64,000 bases of DNA, taken from a virus. Location of the stretch: the IMG/VR virus record IMGVR_UViG_3300042402_003469, positions 1 to 64,000 of that record; one strand, 5' to 3'. The notes beneath the pieces are model-generated. The model had not been told where the DNA came from, did not search any database, and was given only the letters and a program-made list of their open reading frames with translations. Positions 16,964 to 25,757 of this stretch are shown here, one piece after another; the first letter of the stretch is position 1; every line of letters begins with the position of its first letter. Made by a program: the position numbers and the translations under genes.

Positions 16964-19675
16964 ATGATTAGTCAAGAAGAAATTAAAACCTTCCTAGAAG
17001 GTAATGACCCCGAAGAATTCATTGTCGCGGTCGAATTTGATTATGTGTCAGATTCAGTTTATAAAATTAAAGAAATCCCTGGTCAGGGTAAAGTAATCCA
17101 AAAAGACAGTTTTATTGCATTTGCTTGGGTCGGAGACTTAAGAGGTTTGAATTTTTATCAAAACTCAAAAGCCGCTCAGAAAGAGTATATGACCAAATAT
17201 GGTATTGTTATCGAAAAGTTAGAGACTAAAGGTAACGATAGAATGGAACAAGGTCTTAAGTATATGGTAAAATCCTTAAAGGGGTATCGTACTTTAATAC
17301 AGTTCTTTCGAGATGGTGGATTAGACCCTTGGAGTGACAGAGCGAAGGATTTAATTATGATTCTACCTCCTGTAGAACAATACTTAATTCAAAGAGAAAA
17401 ACGTTTATTTAAGGGATATGAGGAGTACAACGATGTTACTCGACTTGTATTCGACTTAGAGACGACCGCACTTGAACCTAAGGACGGTCGTATCTTTATG
17501 ATTGGAATAAAAACCAATAAAGGTTACCAAAAGGTAATCGAATGTGCTACCGAAGAACAAGAAAGACAAGGTCTTATTGAGTTCTTCAACATTATTGATG
17601 AGTTAAAACCAAGTATTATTGGTGGTTACAATTCAGCAAACTTCGACTGGTTTTGGATTTTTGAAAGATGTCAGGCACTTAACTTAGATATCAAAAAAAC
17701 CTGTCGTTCTTTAAACCCCGCAAGAACAATATCTCAAAAAGAGAGTATGTTAAAACTTGCGAATGAGGTCGAACGATTTAATCAGGTGTCTATATGGGGT
17801 TACAATATTATCGATATTATTCACTCAGTTCGTAGAGCACAAGCAATCAATTCAAGTATTAAATCCGCAGGTTTGAAATATATTACTCAATATATTGATG
17901 CTGAAGCGGATGACCGTATCTATATCGACCACTTAGACATTGGACCTATGTATGCCAAGAAAGAAGAGTATTGGTTAAATGTTACTAATGGTAAATATAA
18001 AAGAGCCGATAATCCCGCGTTTAACGATTTGGACAAAAGATTTCCTGGTACTTACATTAAAACTACAGGTGATAATATAGTTGAGAGATATCTTGACGAT
18101 GACTTAGAAGAAACTCTTATTGTAGATGACGAATTCAATCAGGGTTCGTTCTTATTGGCATCTATGATTCCAACAACGTATGAAAGAGTTTCAACTATGG
18201 GTACCGCAACATTATGGAAAATGTTGATGTTAGCTTGGTCATATAAATTCAAATTAGCGATTCCAAAAAAACAAGAGAAGACCGATTTCGTAGGAGGTCT
18301 ATCAAGATTACTTAAAGTGGGATATTCAAGAAACGTATTGAAACTCGACTTTAGTTCCCTATATCCTTCTATTCAGTTAGTACACGATGTATTCCCTGAG
18401 TGTGACGTTACAGGTGGTATGAAGGCGATGTTGAAGTATTTCCGTGATACTCGTATCTTATATAAGAATTTGGCGGGTCAGTATGAGAAATCAGACCCTA
18501 AGAAATCTTTATCATATGACCGTAAACAGTTACCAATTAAGATTTTCATCAACTCGATGTTCGGTGCGTTATCCGCTCCACAGGTGTTTGCTTGGGGTGA
18601 TATGTATATGGGAGAACAGATTACCTGTACGGGTAGACAATATCTTCGTATGATGATTAAGTTCTTTATGAAACGTGGTTATACCCCACTTGTAATGGAT
18701 ACGGACGGTGTAAACTTCTCTAAACCTGAGGGTTGGGAAAACAGACGTTATGTAGGTAAAGGTCTAAATTGGAAAGTTAAAGAGGGTAAAGAATACACAG
18801 GAGACGACGCCGACGTTGCCGAGTTCAATGATTTATTTATGAGAGGTGAAATGGCGTTAGATACTGATGGTACTTGGCCGTCTTGTATTAACTTGGCTCG
18901 TAAGAACTATGCGGTTATGGACGCTAAGGGTAAGGTAAAATTAACAGGTAATACCATTAAATCTAAAAAATTACCTTTATATATTGAGGCGTTCTTAGAC
19001 AAGGGAGTTAAATTATTATTGGAAGGTAAGGGACAAGAGTTTGTTGAATGGTACTATGAATACTTACAGAAAATATTTGACAGAAGAATTCCTTTAAAAC
19101 AAATTGCCCAAAGAGCTAAGGTTAAATTATCGTTGGATGATTACCGAATTAGAAGTACTCAAAAAACTAAATCGGGTGGTTCTATGAGTAAGATGGCACA
19201 TATGGAATTGGCCATTAAACACGGATTGAATATTAATCTTGGTGATGTTATCTTTTATGTTAATAATGGACTTAGGGCATCTCACGGTGATGTTCAGAAA
19301 AAAGGTAATGACACAGTTTTAAATTGTTATATGTTAGACCCTAAAGAGTTAGAAGACAATCCTGAATTAACTGGTGATTATAATGTACCAAGAGCAATTA
19401 CCACATTTAACAAACGTATTGAACCATTATTGGTTGTTTTTAAAGATGAAATTAGAGATGGATTATTAGTTTTGGACCCCGAAAAACGTGGATTATTCAC
19501 TAAAGAACAATGTGAGTTGATTAATGGAAAACCATTTGACGAGTCGGGTCAAGATAAACTTGAGGATGTATTGGCGATTTCAGAACCTGAGATGGTTTAT
19601 TGGAATAAAAGAGGATTAAGTCCTGATTATATGTATGAGTTGGCCGATGAAGGCTGGGAGGAATATATTAATTAA
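16964..19675 (+). CDS. gp43: Family B DNA polymerase (T4 gp43-like)
   Basis: This 903-residue replicative polymerase has both exonuclease and polymerase domains. Exo I is VFDLETTAL (D164, E166) and Exo II is YNSANFDWFW (N223, D228). Exo III is YLDDD (Y376, D380). Polymerase motif A is DFSSLYPSI (D462) and motif B runs from K521 to NSMFGA (530-535). Motif C is MDTDGVNFS (D579, D581), where the usual DTDS has Gly in place of Ser; both metal-binding Asp residues remain. It copies the phage genome with proofreading and should work with the gp32-like, gp41-like and UvsX proteins at 48.8-53.7 kb. No clamp or clamp loader gene is in the window. It is transcribed alone, between an early-type promoter and a bidirectional terminator. 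Confidence 0.97.
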   Translation: MISQEEIKTFLEGNDPEEFIVAVEFDYVSDSVYKIKEIPGQGKVIQKDSFIAFAWVGDLRGLNFYQNSKAAQKEYMTKYGIVIEKLETKGNDRMEQGLKYMVKSLKGYRTLIQFFRDGGLDPWSDRAKDLIMILPPVEQYLIQREKRLFKGYEEYNDVTRLVFDLETTALEPKDGRIFMIGIKTNKGYQKVIECATEEQERQGLIEFFNIIDELKPSIIGGYNSANFDWFWIFERCQALNLDIKKTCRSLNPARTISQKESMLKLANEVERFNQVSIWGYNIIDIIHSVRRAQAINSSIKSAGLKYITQYIDAEADDRIYIDHLDIGPMYAKKEEYWLNVTNGKYKRADNPAFNDLDKRFPGTYIKTTGDNIVERYLDDDLEETLIVDDEFNQGSFLLASMIPTTYERVSTMGTATLWKMLMLAWSYKFKLAIPKKQEKTDFVGGLSRLLKVGYSRNVLKLDFSSLYPSIQLVHDVFPECDVTGGMKAMLKYFRDTRILYKNLAGQYEKSDPKKSLSYDRKQLPIKIFINSMFGALSAPQVFAWGDMYMGEQITCTGRQYLRMMIKFFMKRGYTPLVMDTDGVNFSKPEGWENRRYVGKGLNWKVKEGKEYTGDDADVAEFNDLFMRGEMALDTDGTWPSCINLARKNYAVMDAKGKVKLTGNTIKSKKLPLYIEAFLDKGVKLLLEGKGQEFVEWYYEYLQKIFDRRIPLKQIAQRAKVKLSLDDYRIRSTQKTKSGGSMSKMAHMELAIKHGLNINLGDVIFYVNNGLRASHGDVQKKGNDTVLNCYMLDPKELEDNPELTGDYNVPRAITTFNKRIEPLLVVFKDEIRDGLLVLDPEKRGLFTKEQCELINGKPFDESGQDKLEDVLAISEPEMVYWNKRGLSPDYMYELADEGWEEYIN

Positions 19676-19714
19676 AAAAAAAGGAATATGTTAAAATTAC
19701 ATATTCCTTTTTTT
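19676..19714. terminator. Bidirectional terminator between convergent genes
   Basis: A7-GGAATATG (19676-19690) pairs with CATATTCC-T7 (19700-19714) around a 9-base loop. It gives a T-tract on both strands, between polymerase (plus) and the small virion gene (minus). Confidence 0.9.
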
Positions 19715-19716
19715 GT

Positions 19717-20052
19717 TTAGGATTGTTTTAATCCGTCTGAACTTAAAATATACCAATTACCCGATATAAATTTAAATTCGACACAAGCTCCTTTATCTAT
19801 TAAAATTTCGTCGAACTCCTCATCAATTCTACCCGAACTTGGTAGGATTAGTACTTTAGTTAATGCCTTAATAACAATGTGGTCTGTTGATGAGTGGTCT
19901 AAAATGACTTTAGAAAATTCCACATCTTTAATTACAACAGTACTTTCACCTTTGGTTCTAAATTGTGTTTCAGAAACTAAAGCGTTCTCAGACGATACTA
20001 TAACTTGTCCGTTTATTATTCTTTCCGAAGGTGTACTTCTTATTATTGCCAT
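19717..20052 (-). CDS. Small beta-rich virion-type protein
   Basis: The 111-residue protein is mostly alternating beta strands. The C-terminal part (VLILPSSGRIDEEF, CVEFKFISGNWYILSSDG) recalls small domains in phage fibre and decoration proteins, where GNWYIL-type strands are common. No catalytic motif was seen. It is the last gene of the leftward operon after the SOD-nuclease fusion and gp13, four bases from gp13. It is therefore probably expressed late as a structural or decoration protein. The exact location in the particle is unknown. Confidence 0.6.
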   Translation of the reverse strand: MAIIRSTPSERIINGQVIVSSENALVSETQFRTKGESTVVIKDVEFSKVILDHSSTDHIVIKALTKVLILPSSGRIDEEFDEILIDKGACVEFKFISGNWYILSSDGLKQS

Positions 20053-20056
20053 AAAA

Positions 20057-21169
20057 TTAAATTACGTATATTTGTCTTGGCATTGCTCTAAATTTCAAAG
20101 CCTTATTTAGATTTTCCGCGATTAACGCGTCTTTTTCTATTTGTTTTTCAGGTCTTAATCTTTCTAAACGAGCCATTAACTCCTCTTGTAGTTTCGCTCT
20201 TTCGTCTTTACCCTCAGTTAATAAACTTGTATAATCCATAGTAAGTTCACTATCAGGGGTTTTAAGATTACCACTATATTTTCCTCTAACTCGTCCTAAC
20301 GCTTCTTTACATAAACCGATGAACCATCTTCTAATCCATTGTTGTGCGGGGTTATTTAAGTCTTCCCAAGAGATTTCATCTAAAGGAACATCTGAAGGTA
20401 ATTTTACGATATCAGGATTGTCACTTAAACATTTATCTCTATCGGCACCATCAACATCATAATACCAATACCATACTTTACCATTATGGTAATTAGCACT
20501 ACCAAAATCCCATTTACCACCAGGTGTGTTCATTAGGTGAATCATTTTTTTACCATCGGGTAATGCGGTTATTCTATATGTCAAGTCACTACCAATAATA
20601 CGTCTTTGGATATTAGTCTCCTGCATTCTTAATAACATATCAAAAGCTGGCATCATAGTATACGAACCTGAATAACCCAACTGAGAAAATCCTCCAACAC
20701 CACCAAGACCTGGACCACCCATCGCACCAAATGCGAACGGGTCAAACATTACGTTATTCATTGTTGCAGGAGTAAACCACAACAATTCATTAATTTCTCT
20801 ACCTTTAGGTATTTCGTAAAGTTGTTGATTTTTTTCTGTAACTATATAATCTTTCTTTAAAACCCAATCACCTCCAGCTTGTAAACCCACAATTTTAGAG
20901 TATGCGTAAGTATATCTTGTTTCATAATCTAAACTTCTGGTTATGAATGCTCTTGTTAAAGATTGTTCATCTAAATTTAGATTCTGTAATGCCGACCACT
21001 GAGACTCAATCAGCCAATCTTGAATGTATTGTGAGTAGTCCCCGATGGATAATTCTAATAAAGAATCCATCATTTCGTCTTCTAATTCGACACTTCTAAG
21101 AGGTGCACCTAAAAGGTGTTTAACTCTTGTATATAATTTTGTTCTATTTGGTTCTGCTATTATTCCCAT
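20057..21169 (-). CDS. gp13: Neck protein, T4 gp13-like
   Basis: The 370-residue protein matches the T4 gp13 neck family in its key C-terminal stretch, WIRRWFIGLCKEALGRVRGKYS (about 284-305). The helical N-terminus (RTKLYTRVKHLLGAPLRSVE, then IGDYSQYIQDWLIES) is also typical. It is longer than T4 gp13 (309 residues) because of a Gly/Met-rich insert (FGAMGGPGLGGVGGF, near 140) and a longer tail. With gp14 it should form the neck that seals the packaged head and joins the tail. Its start lies inside the end of the SOD-nuclease gene (10-base overlap), so the two are translationally coupled and made at the same time. The gp14- and gp15-like genes lie close by on the other strand. Confidence 0.87.
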   Translation of the reverse strand: MGIIAEPNRTKLYTRVKHLLGAPLRSVELEDEMMDSLLELSIGDYSQYIQDWLIESQWSALQNLNLDEQSLTRAFITRSLDYETRYTYAYSKIVGLQAGGDWVLKKDYIVTEKNQQLYEIPKGREINELLWFTPATMNNVMFDPFAFGAMGGPGLGGVGGFSQLGYSGSYTMMPAFDMLLRMQETNIQRRIIGSDLTYRITALPDGKKMIHLMNTPGGKWDFGSANYHNGKVWYWYYDVDGADRDKCLSDNPDIVKLPSDVPLDEISWEDLNNPAQQWIRRWFIGLCKEALGRVRGKYSGNLKTPDSELTMDYTSLLTEGKDERAKLQEELMARLERLRPEKQIEKDALIAENLNKALKFRAMPRQIYVI

Positions 21170-22827
21170 ATGATGTTTTCAGATAAATATTTGTTACAGT
21201 CGATTAATTCCAATTCTCCTTTGGCAAATATCGTGGCAACTTCATTTTGTTTTGGAACGTAATAACTTCCTTGATATATTCTGGTTTTAGGGGTTCTATA
21301 AATTCTGACCTGTTTTGACTTAACATTAACAAAAATAAGTAAACCAACTTTATTATATGATTGAGTACTTGACGACCCCTGAACAACAAAGTATTCTCCT
21401 TTTTCAAAAATATTTTTAAATGGTTTGATTTGAGACGTGAATTCTTTTCCGTCAATAACCACGGTGGCATCAATACCTGATAACATATCTTTTGTCATAC
21501 CACCACCCGACACGATTGTACACGAACCTTCACCATAATTTTGGTTTATGATTTTCATAGCCGCCTCTTCATTTCGTTTACCTAAACAATCTGTTTTTTT
21601 CAAAACCCCACCAATTTGTCTTAAAGTATTAGATTGTTCACCTCTTTTAAAGATGTTAGACCTTAATCCGTCTAAAACTGAGAAGAATTTTCTTAATTCA
21701 ATTAAATTTGTATTTGGATTATCCCCGTATTCGATTGTGTTTTGATTATTCTTTTTGAGGTATTCATTAACGTCTTTATGTATGATACAGAACGCGGTGT
21801 ATGATGAGGTTAAATTCATTAACAATGACCTAACATTTTGTTTACTGTATAATCCCGCCTCGTGACCTGCGAATAATGAATTTTTTTCTTTCCAATTTTC
21901 AGGATATGATTTTTTAAGTATATCCATCCATCCTGAAATATATTCTTTTTTGAATTTACCGTACGAGTCGGATTTTTCTAACAAATCTGTAGGTGGGAAT
22001 AAAAGTTTTTTAAACATTTGTTCTTCGGTCGTAGAACAACTTTGAGATTTAACTTCTTCCTCAGTTAAAAAATCTTTACTCGTTGAGTTCATTAATTGAG
22101 TCATAACAATTTCTTCATCAATTCGAGTTTCAATCTTCATTTTGTAAAGTTTTTCTACAAACTCCCAGTTAACCGCAGTCCAAAAGTTTTTAATATACTC
22201 GTCTCTTTTATTTCGATACTTCAAATAATATGCGTGTTCCCATAAATCTAATCCTAAAATAGGGTATCCACCATCTTTAATGTCATTCATTAAAGGATTA
22301 TCTTGATTTGGGGTTGACATAATTTTTAAAGAGTTGTTTTTAGTTACAACTAACCAAACCCAACCTGAACCAAATCTTTCTTTGGCAATCTCATCAAATT
22401 TCTTTTTAAACGCTCCAACGGTCCCAAACTCAGATTCAAGTTTTTTAAGAATCAACCCTTTTGGTTTTTGAGGTATTGGTGTTAACATTTTCCAAAAAAG
22501 TGCGTGGTTGTAAGCACCACCCGCATTATTTCTAACGTTTTTATTAAAACGACTAATCGTTTTTACAATTTGTTCTAAGTCTAAATCACCAAATTTTTTC
22601 TTATCTAACGCCAAATTTAGTTTTTCGACATAACCTTTATAATGTTTATTATAATGGATGTCCATTGTCTCAGGGTCGATAAAACGTTTAAGTGATGTGT
22701 AAGAGTAAGGTAATTTTTCAATACCAATTCTTTTCATTTCAGATAAAAAGAATTTTTGAGTTTTTTTAGTTTCAACTAGTGTAACCTCCTCTTTTAAGGC
22801 TTCAATCTTATTTACTAGATTTTTCAT
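21160..22827 (-). CDS. Mn-type superoxide dismutase fused to a PD-(D/E)XK nuclease-like domain
   Basis: This protein has 555 residues. Residues about 35-228 are a complete Fe/Mn superoxide dismutase: IHYNKHYKGYV (H58), NNAGGAYNHALFW (H108), FGSGWVWLV, PILGLDLWEHAYYLKY (D194, H198) and FWTAVNWEFV. All four metal ligands are present. Gly103-Gly104 and NQDNPL (Q175) match the Mn-type second shell. It should dismutate superoxide. An extra 30-residue N-terminus holds three (L/I)xE sites (LKE, LVE, LSE), like a capsid-targeting peptide. The C-terminal 320 residues are not SOD. Near the end, RNEEAA (418-423), GIDATVVIDG (D453) and FTSQIKPF (Q466, K468) look like a PD-(D/E)XK nuclease core. It is co-transcribed with gp13 from a TATTTAT box, which implies late expression. 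I know of no characterised example of this fusion. Confidence 0.9.
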   Translation of the reverse strand: MKNLVNKIEALKEEVTLVETKKTQKFFLSEMKRIGIEKLPYSYTSLKRFIDPETMDIHYNKHYKGYVEKLNLALDKKKFGDLDLEQIVKTISRFNKNVRNNAGGAYNHALFWKMLTPIPQKPKGLILKKLESEFGTVGAFKKKFDEIAKERFGSGWVWLVVTKNNSLKIMSTPNQDNPLMNDIKDGGYPILGLDLWEHAYYLKYRNKRDEYIKNFWTAVNWEFVEKLYKMKIETRIDEEIVMTQLMNSTSKDFLTEEEVKSQSCSTTEEQMFKKLLFPPTDLLEKSDSYGKFKKEYISGWMDILKKSYPENWKEKNSLFAGHEAGLYSKQNVRSLLMNLTSSYTAFCIIHKDVNEYLKKNNQNTIEYGDNPNTNLIELRKFFSVLDGLRSNIFKRGEQSNTLRQIGGVLKKTDCLGKRNEEAAMKIINQNYGEGSCTIVSGGGMTKDMLSGIDATVVIDGKEFTSQIKPFKNIFEKGEYFVVQGSSSTQSYNKVGLLIFVNVKSKQVRIYRTPKTRIYQGSYYVPKQNEVATIFAKGELELIDCNKYLSENIIWE

Positions 22828-22850
22828 ATGTTAAGGCTTTTATTATTCTA

Positions 22851-22857
22851 ATAAATA
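22851..22857 (-). promoter_or_regulatory. TATTTAT promoter-like box for the SOD-gp13 operon
   Basis: On the minus strand the box ends 23 bases before the ATG at 22827, immediately after the hairpin that follows the helicase gene. Confidence 0.5.
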
Positions 22858-22873
22858 ATCGGTAATTCCGATT
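22857..22873 (-). terminator. Short hairpin after the SNF2 helicase gene
   Basis: AATCGG and CCGATT form a 6-base-pair stem with a 5-base loop right at the helicase stop codon. The tail on the minus strand is ATTTATTAG, so termination would be weak. Confidence 0.4.
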
Positions 22874-24651
22874 TATCTACTATTGTTTATAGAATTCAAA
22901 ACTTCTTCTACAAAATCTGCCTTATCAAGGTTGTCACCCATAACTGTTTCTATAATAGATTTTTTCTTTGATAGAATATCGTAAATAACCCCCTCAATCG
23001 TATTTTCAAATATTGGGTAATACACCGAAACGTTTGATTTCTGACCATATCGATAAGCTCTATCTTCAGCTTGACTGTGGTCTGATGGTAAGAAAGATAA
23101 ATCATTCATTATGACGGCCTCTGCAGATGTTAATGTAATACCAACACCCGCGGCTTTTATGTTTCCTACAAAAACGTTTATTTTATCATTGGTTTGAAAT
23201 TGGTCAACCGCGAATTGTCTTTGTGGTTGACTACAACTTCCATCTAAGAAAACACATTGTTTTCCAAAATGTTCTACTATTTTTTGAAGTGAGTTAGTAA
23301 AGTTAGTGAAAATAATAACTTTCTTTCCTTGTTCTATTATATTTTCACACAACTCTATTGTGCTTGATATTTTTTCTTCGGCAATAATCTGTCTAACTTT
23401 TGTTAGTTTTGAAAATTGTAATGTTAATGATGAGGATTCTTCAGAATTGGTTCGGTACCAATCAAAGTATTCCCCCATTAATCCCTCGTATAATTTTGAT
23501 TTTAATCTCAAATAAACAGGGGTAATGATTTTATCAGGTAAATCTAACACGTCTTCTTTTAATCTTCTTAAGACTTGTCTTGATGTTCTATCTCGTAGTT
23601 CTTCTAAATTAGACGCTCCCTTCACATTCCATACCTTTCTAGGTCCTGCTTTAAATTGATAACCCTCACAATAACGGATTGCGTATGCCATCCAATTCTG
23701 AGCAACAGGAGATTCAATAAGGTTTAATAGGTTAAAATAATTAATTGGTCTTGATGTTAGAGGGGTTCCTGTCAGTAACCACAACCTATCAACTCTCTTA
23801 GCAAAACTATTAACCAATTTAGTTCTTTGTGCTTGTGCGTTTTGTAAGTAATGTGCTTCATCAATAATAATTAAATCAAAATTCATTTGATATATTGGAC
23901 TATTTTCTTTGTCTTTAATATCGTAGAAGTTTTTAACAATATCATAATTGATAATTACGAAGTCGTGTTCTGTTGAGAAATTTTTACCTTCACAAATATA
24001 TACACTTCTGTCGGTGTAGTTTTGAATCTCCCTCATCCAATTAATTTTAAGTGATGCTGGGGATATTATTAATATTTTTTTAGCACCTGTTTCTAACGCG
24101 GCGATAATAGTTGAGGTTGTTTTACCCAATCCCATATCATCCGCAAGTATAAACCTTTTACAACCAACTAACTTCTCAATAGCCTCTTTCTGATGATTTA
24201 AAGGGGGTCTGTGAGAATATTTTGAATAATCAATCTCGACTTTTTCAACGTTATGTGTTTTAATTATGGCGCCCTTCGGTAACCATATTTCGTGTAATTC
24301 TTCATTTTCAAATATTTTTCCCCAAATATGATATGATTTGTCTTTCTCAACTAAAAGTTTTTCAATCCATATTTGTTCAGGTACTTTTGTGTATAATTTT
24401 TCGTCGGCAATTTTTTGAGCGAAGTAGGGGTCAAGGTCAACCCATTTTTTTGCAACTTTAGGTACTATATTATGAAAAGTAACAATGTATTCCGCTTGAG
24501 CTCTTGTGGGATAAAACTTTTTGTTTAGGTCTTGTTGTCTCTTTAACCTTAACAAATAGTTATTCGCACCTGAATATGACTCAAGTATTTCAAGTGCTTT
24601 TCTTTCTATTAATGGTGTATTGTTTGAAGTATTAATTTCCAACTCAGTCAT
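22873..24651 (-). CDS. SNF2-family DNA helicase/translocase (UvsW-like role)
   Basis: This 592-residue superfamily 2 ATPase is of the SNF2 type. Motif Q is LNHQKEAIEKL (151-161) and motif I is DDMGLGKTT (171-179). Motif II is DEAH (264-267), motif III is LLTGTPLTS (292-300), and motif VI is QAEDRAYRYGQ (527-537). The order and lack of extra domains resemble SMARCAL1-like annealing helicases. In T4 the related job of remodelling forks and driving recombination-dependent replication belongs to UvsW. About 140 N-terminal residues are an accessory domain without clear motifs. It is divergent from the neck genes and upstream of the SOD operon on the same strand. Confidence 0.95.
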   Translation of the reverse strand: MTELEINTSNNTPLIERKALEILESYSGANNYLLRLKRQQDLNKKFYPTRAQAEYIVTFHNIVPKVAKKWVDLDPYFAQKIADEKLYTKVPEQIWIEKLLVEKDKSYHIWGKIFENEELHEIWLPKGAIIKTHNVEKVEIDYSKYSHRPPLNHQKEAIEKLVGCKRFILADDMGLGKTTSTIIAALETGAKKILIISPASLKINWMREIQNYTDRSVYICEGKNFSTEHDFVIINYDIVKNFYDIKDKENSPIYQMNFDLIIIDEAHYLQNAQAQRTKLVNSFAKRVDRLWLLTGTPLTSRPINYFNLLNLIESPVAQNWMAYAIRYCEGYQFKAGPRKVWNVKGASNLEELRDRTSRQVLRRLKEDVLDLPDKIITPVYLRLKSKLYEGLMGEYFDWYRTNSEESSSLTLQFSKLTKVRQIIAEEKISSTIELCENIIEQGKKVIIFTNFTNSLQKIVEHFGKQCVFLDGSCSQPQRQFAVDQFQTNDKINVFVGNIKAAGVGITLTSAEAVIMNDLSFLPSDHSQAEDRAYRYGQKSNVSVYYPIFENTIEGVIYDILSKKKSIIETVMGDNLDKADFVEEVLNSINNSR

Positions 24652-24652
24652 C

Positions 24653-24688
24653 TATTTATGTAATGATAATAAATTTTTGGATATTTAT
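24653..24688 (+). promoter_or_regulatory. Two TATTTAT boxes before the neck/tail-completion genes
   Basis: Copies at 24653-24659 and 24682-24688 lie 33 and 4 bases before the ATG at 24693. The upstream copy is the better-placed promoter. The downstream one is too close for a normal leader. Confidence 0.45.
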
Positions 24689-24692
24689 CAAT

Positions 24693-25208
24693 ATGAGTCA
24701 AAATAAAGTACCAATTACAAGATTAGGAAAGTTCTTCGGAGCGGAGGATTATCATTTAGATATTGATATGGGTAGAGAATGGTTAGAAGGTGATATGAAC
24801 TTCACTTTAGTTTTATACAGGGTTGATAGATATAAAACTAAAACTGATGATGTTTATGGTGAAACTGTTTCTGACGGAATTAAATTCTTTCCACCTGTTC
24901 AGTTTAACGCGTTCTTACAAATAGTGGCACCTGAAAATAAATTTATGGGTAATAGTAAAGTTGAACAATTTGAACCAGGTAATGCAAGAATTTCGGTATA
25001 TCAATCTCATTTAGACGAATTAGGTATTGATATATCCTACGGTGATTATATTGGTTACTATGAAACTGAAACAAGAGTTAGATACTATGTTGTTGCAAAT
25101 GACGGTAGAGTTGTGTCTGATAATAAACATACTTACGGTGGGTATAAACCATTCTACAGAACCATAGTGGCAACACCTGTAACCGCTGACGAATTTAGAG
25201 GATTATAA
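24693..25208 (+). CDS. Neck/head-completion protein, gp14-like
   Basis: The 171-residue product starts MSQNKVPITRLGKFFG; an upstream in-frame ATG at 24663 would cover the promoter-like boxes. It is beta-rich: MNFTLVLYRVDRYK, VQFNAFLQIVAPENKFM, ISVYQSHLDELGIDISYGDY and TRVRYYVVANDG. The order of an ISVYQSH strand, a YGDYIGYY turn and a YYVV strand resembles T4 gp14, which binds gp13 in the neck. It is shorter than T4 gp14 (256). It directly precedes a zinc-ribbon protein and the gp15-like gene. The family call is moderate and rests partly on position. Confidence 0.6.
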   Translation: MSQNKVPITRLGKFFGAEDYHLDIDMGREWLEGDMNFTLVLYRVDRYKTKTDDVYGETVSDGIKFFPPVQFNAFLQIVAPENKFMGNSKVEQFEPGNARISVYQSHLDELGIDISYGDYIGYYETETRVRYYVVANDGRVVSDNKHTYGGYKPFYRTIVATPVTADEFRGL

Positions 25209-25756
25209 TGAAAATATTAATTAGTGAAAGACAAAGAAATTTAATAATGGAGACCATCACAAACGATGAGGTTATATGTGATGATTGTGGTTGGTCTTGG
25301 GATTTATCAGACGGAGGTGATGACCCTTATATATGTCATAAATGCGGTCACGATAATTCTGAAGAAGACTTTAAAGGTAAACGAGTTATGGTTTATTATA
25401 ACTTACATAAACACACTTTTTCAGTGACTTATAAATCCAAAGTAATCCTTCACGCGGATTATGTCAAATTAAGTGATGTTGAGTTTAGAGTTAGAAAGGG
25501 TGGAAAAGAAAAAGTTAGAAGTGAAAAAAGTAAAAATGTACACGCCTTTGTTATCGGTGACTTAGTTGATTATTGTAAATATCCTTGTGAAAATATGCCT
25601 CAGGAATCAAATGACAATGTTGTAACATATAACCCTTACAAATACGACAGTTTTGTTTATAAATCAACAGAACAACCTGTATATCGAGCAAAAGAGGTTG
25701 ATATGATTAATCAAAAGAATAAATTATTCGTTATTAACGAAATTTTAAAATACTAA
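25208..25756 (+). CDS. Zinc-ribbon protein with capsid-targeting-like N-terminus
   Basis: The 182-residue protein begins MKILISERQRNLIMET. This short helix carries LISE and LIME, which fit the T4 prohead-protease pattern (L/I)xE. Next is a zinc ribbon: CDDCGWSW, then CHKCGHDN (four Cys, about residues 23-46). The remaining 130 residues are a beta-rich basic domain (GKRVMVYYNLHKHTFSVTYK, VEFRVRKGGKEKVRSEKS) I do not recognise. The basic surface and ribbon suggest nucleic-acid binding. It overlaps the previous stop by one base (TAATG). Being inserted between neck genes fits a virion or packaged protein, but function is unknown. Confidence 0.65.
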   Translation: MKILISERQRNLIMETITNDEVICDDCGWSWDLSDGGDDPYICHKCGHDNSEEDFKGKRVMVYYNLHKHTFSVTYKSKVILHADYVKLSDVEFRVRKGGKEKVRSEKSKNVHAFVIGDLVDYCKYPCENMPQESNDNVVTYNPYKYDSFVYKSTEQPVYRAKEVDMINQKNKLFVINEILKY

Positions 25757-25757
25757 T

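Noticed and set aside
24663-24692. Upstream ATG for the gp14-like gene
   Set aside because: It would translate the TATTTAT box as protein; ATG at 24693 gives MSQNKVPITRLG, a better N-terminus.
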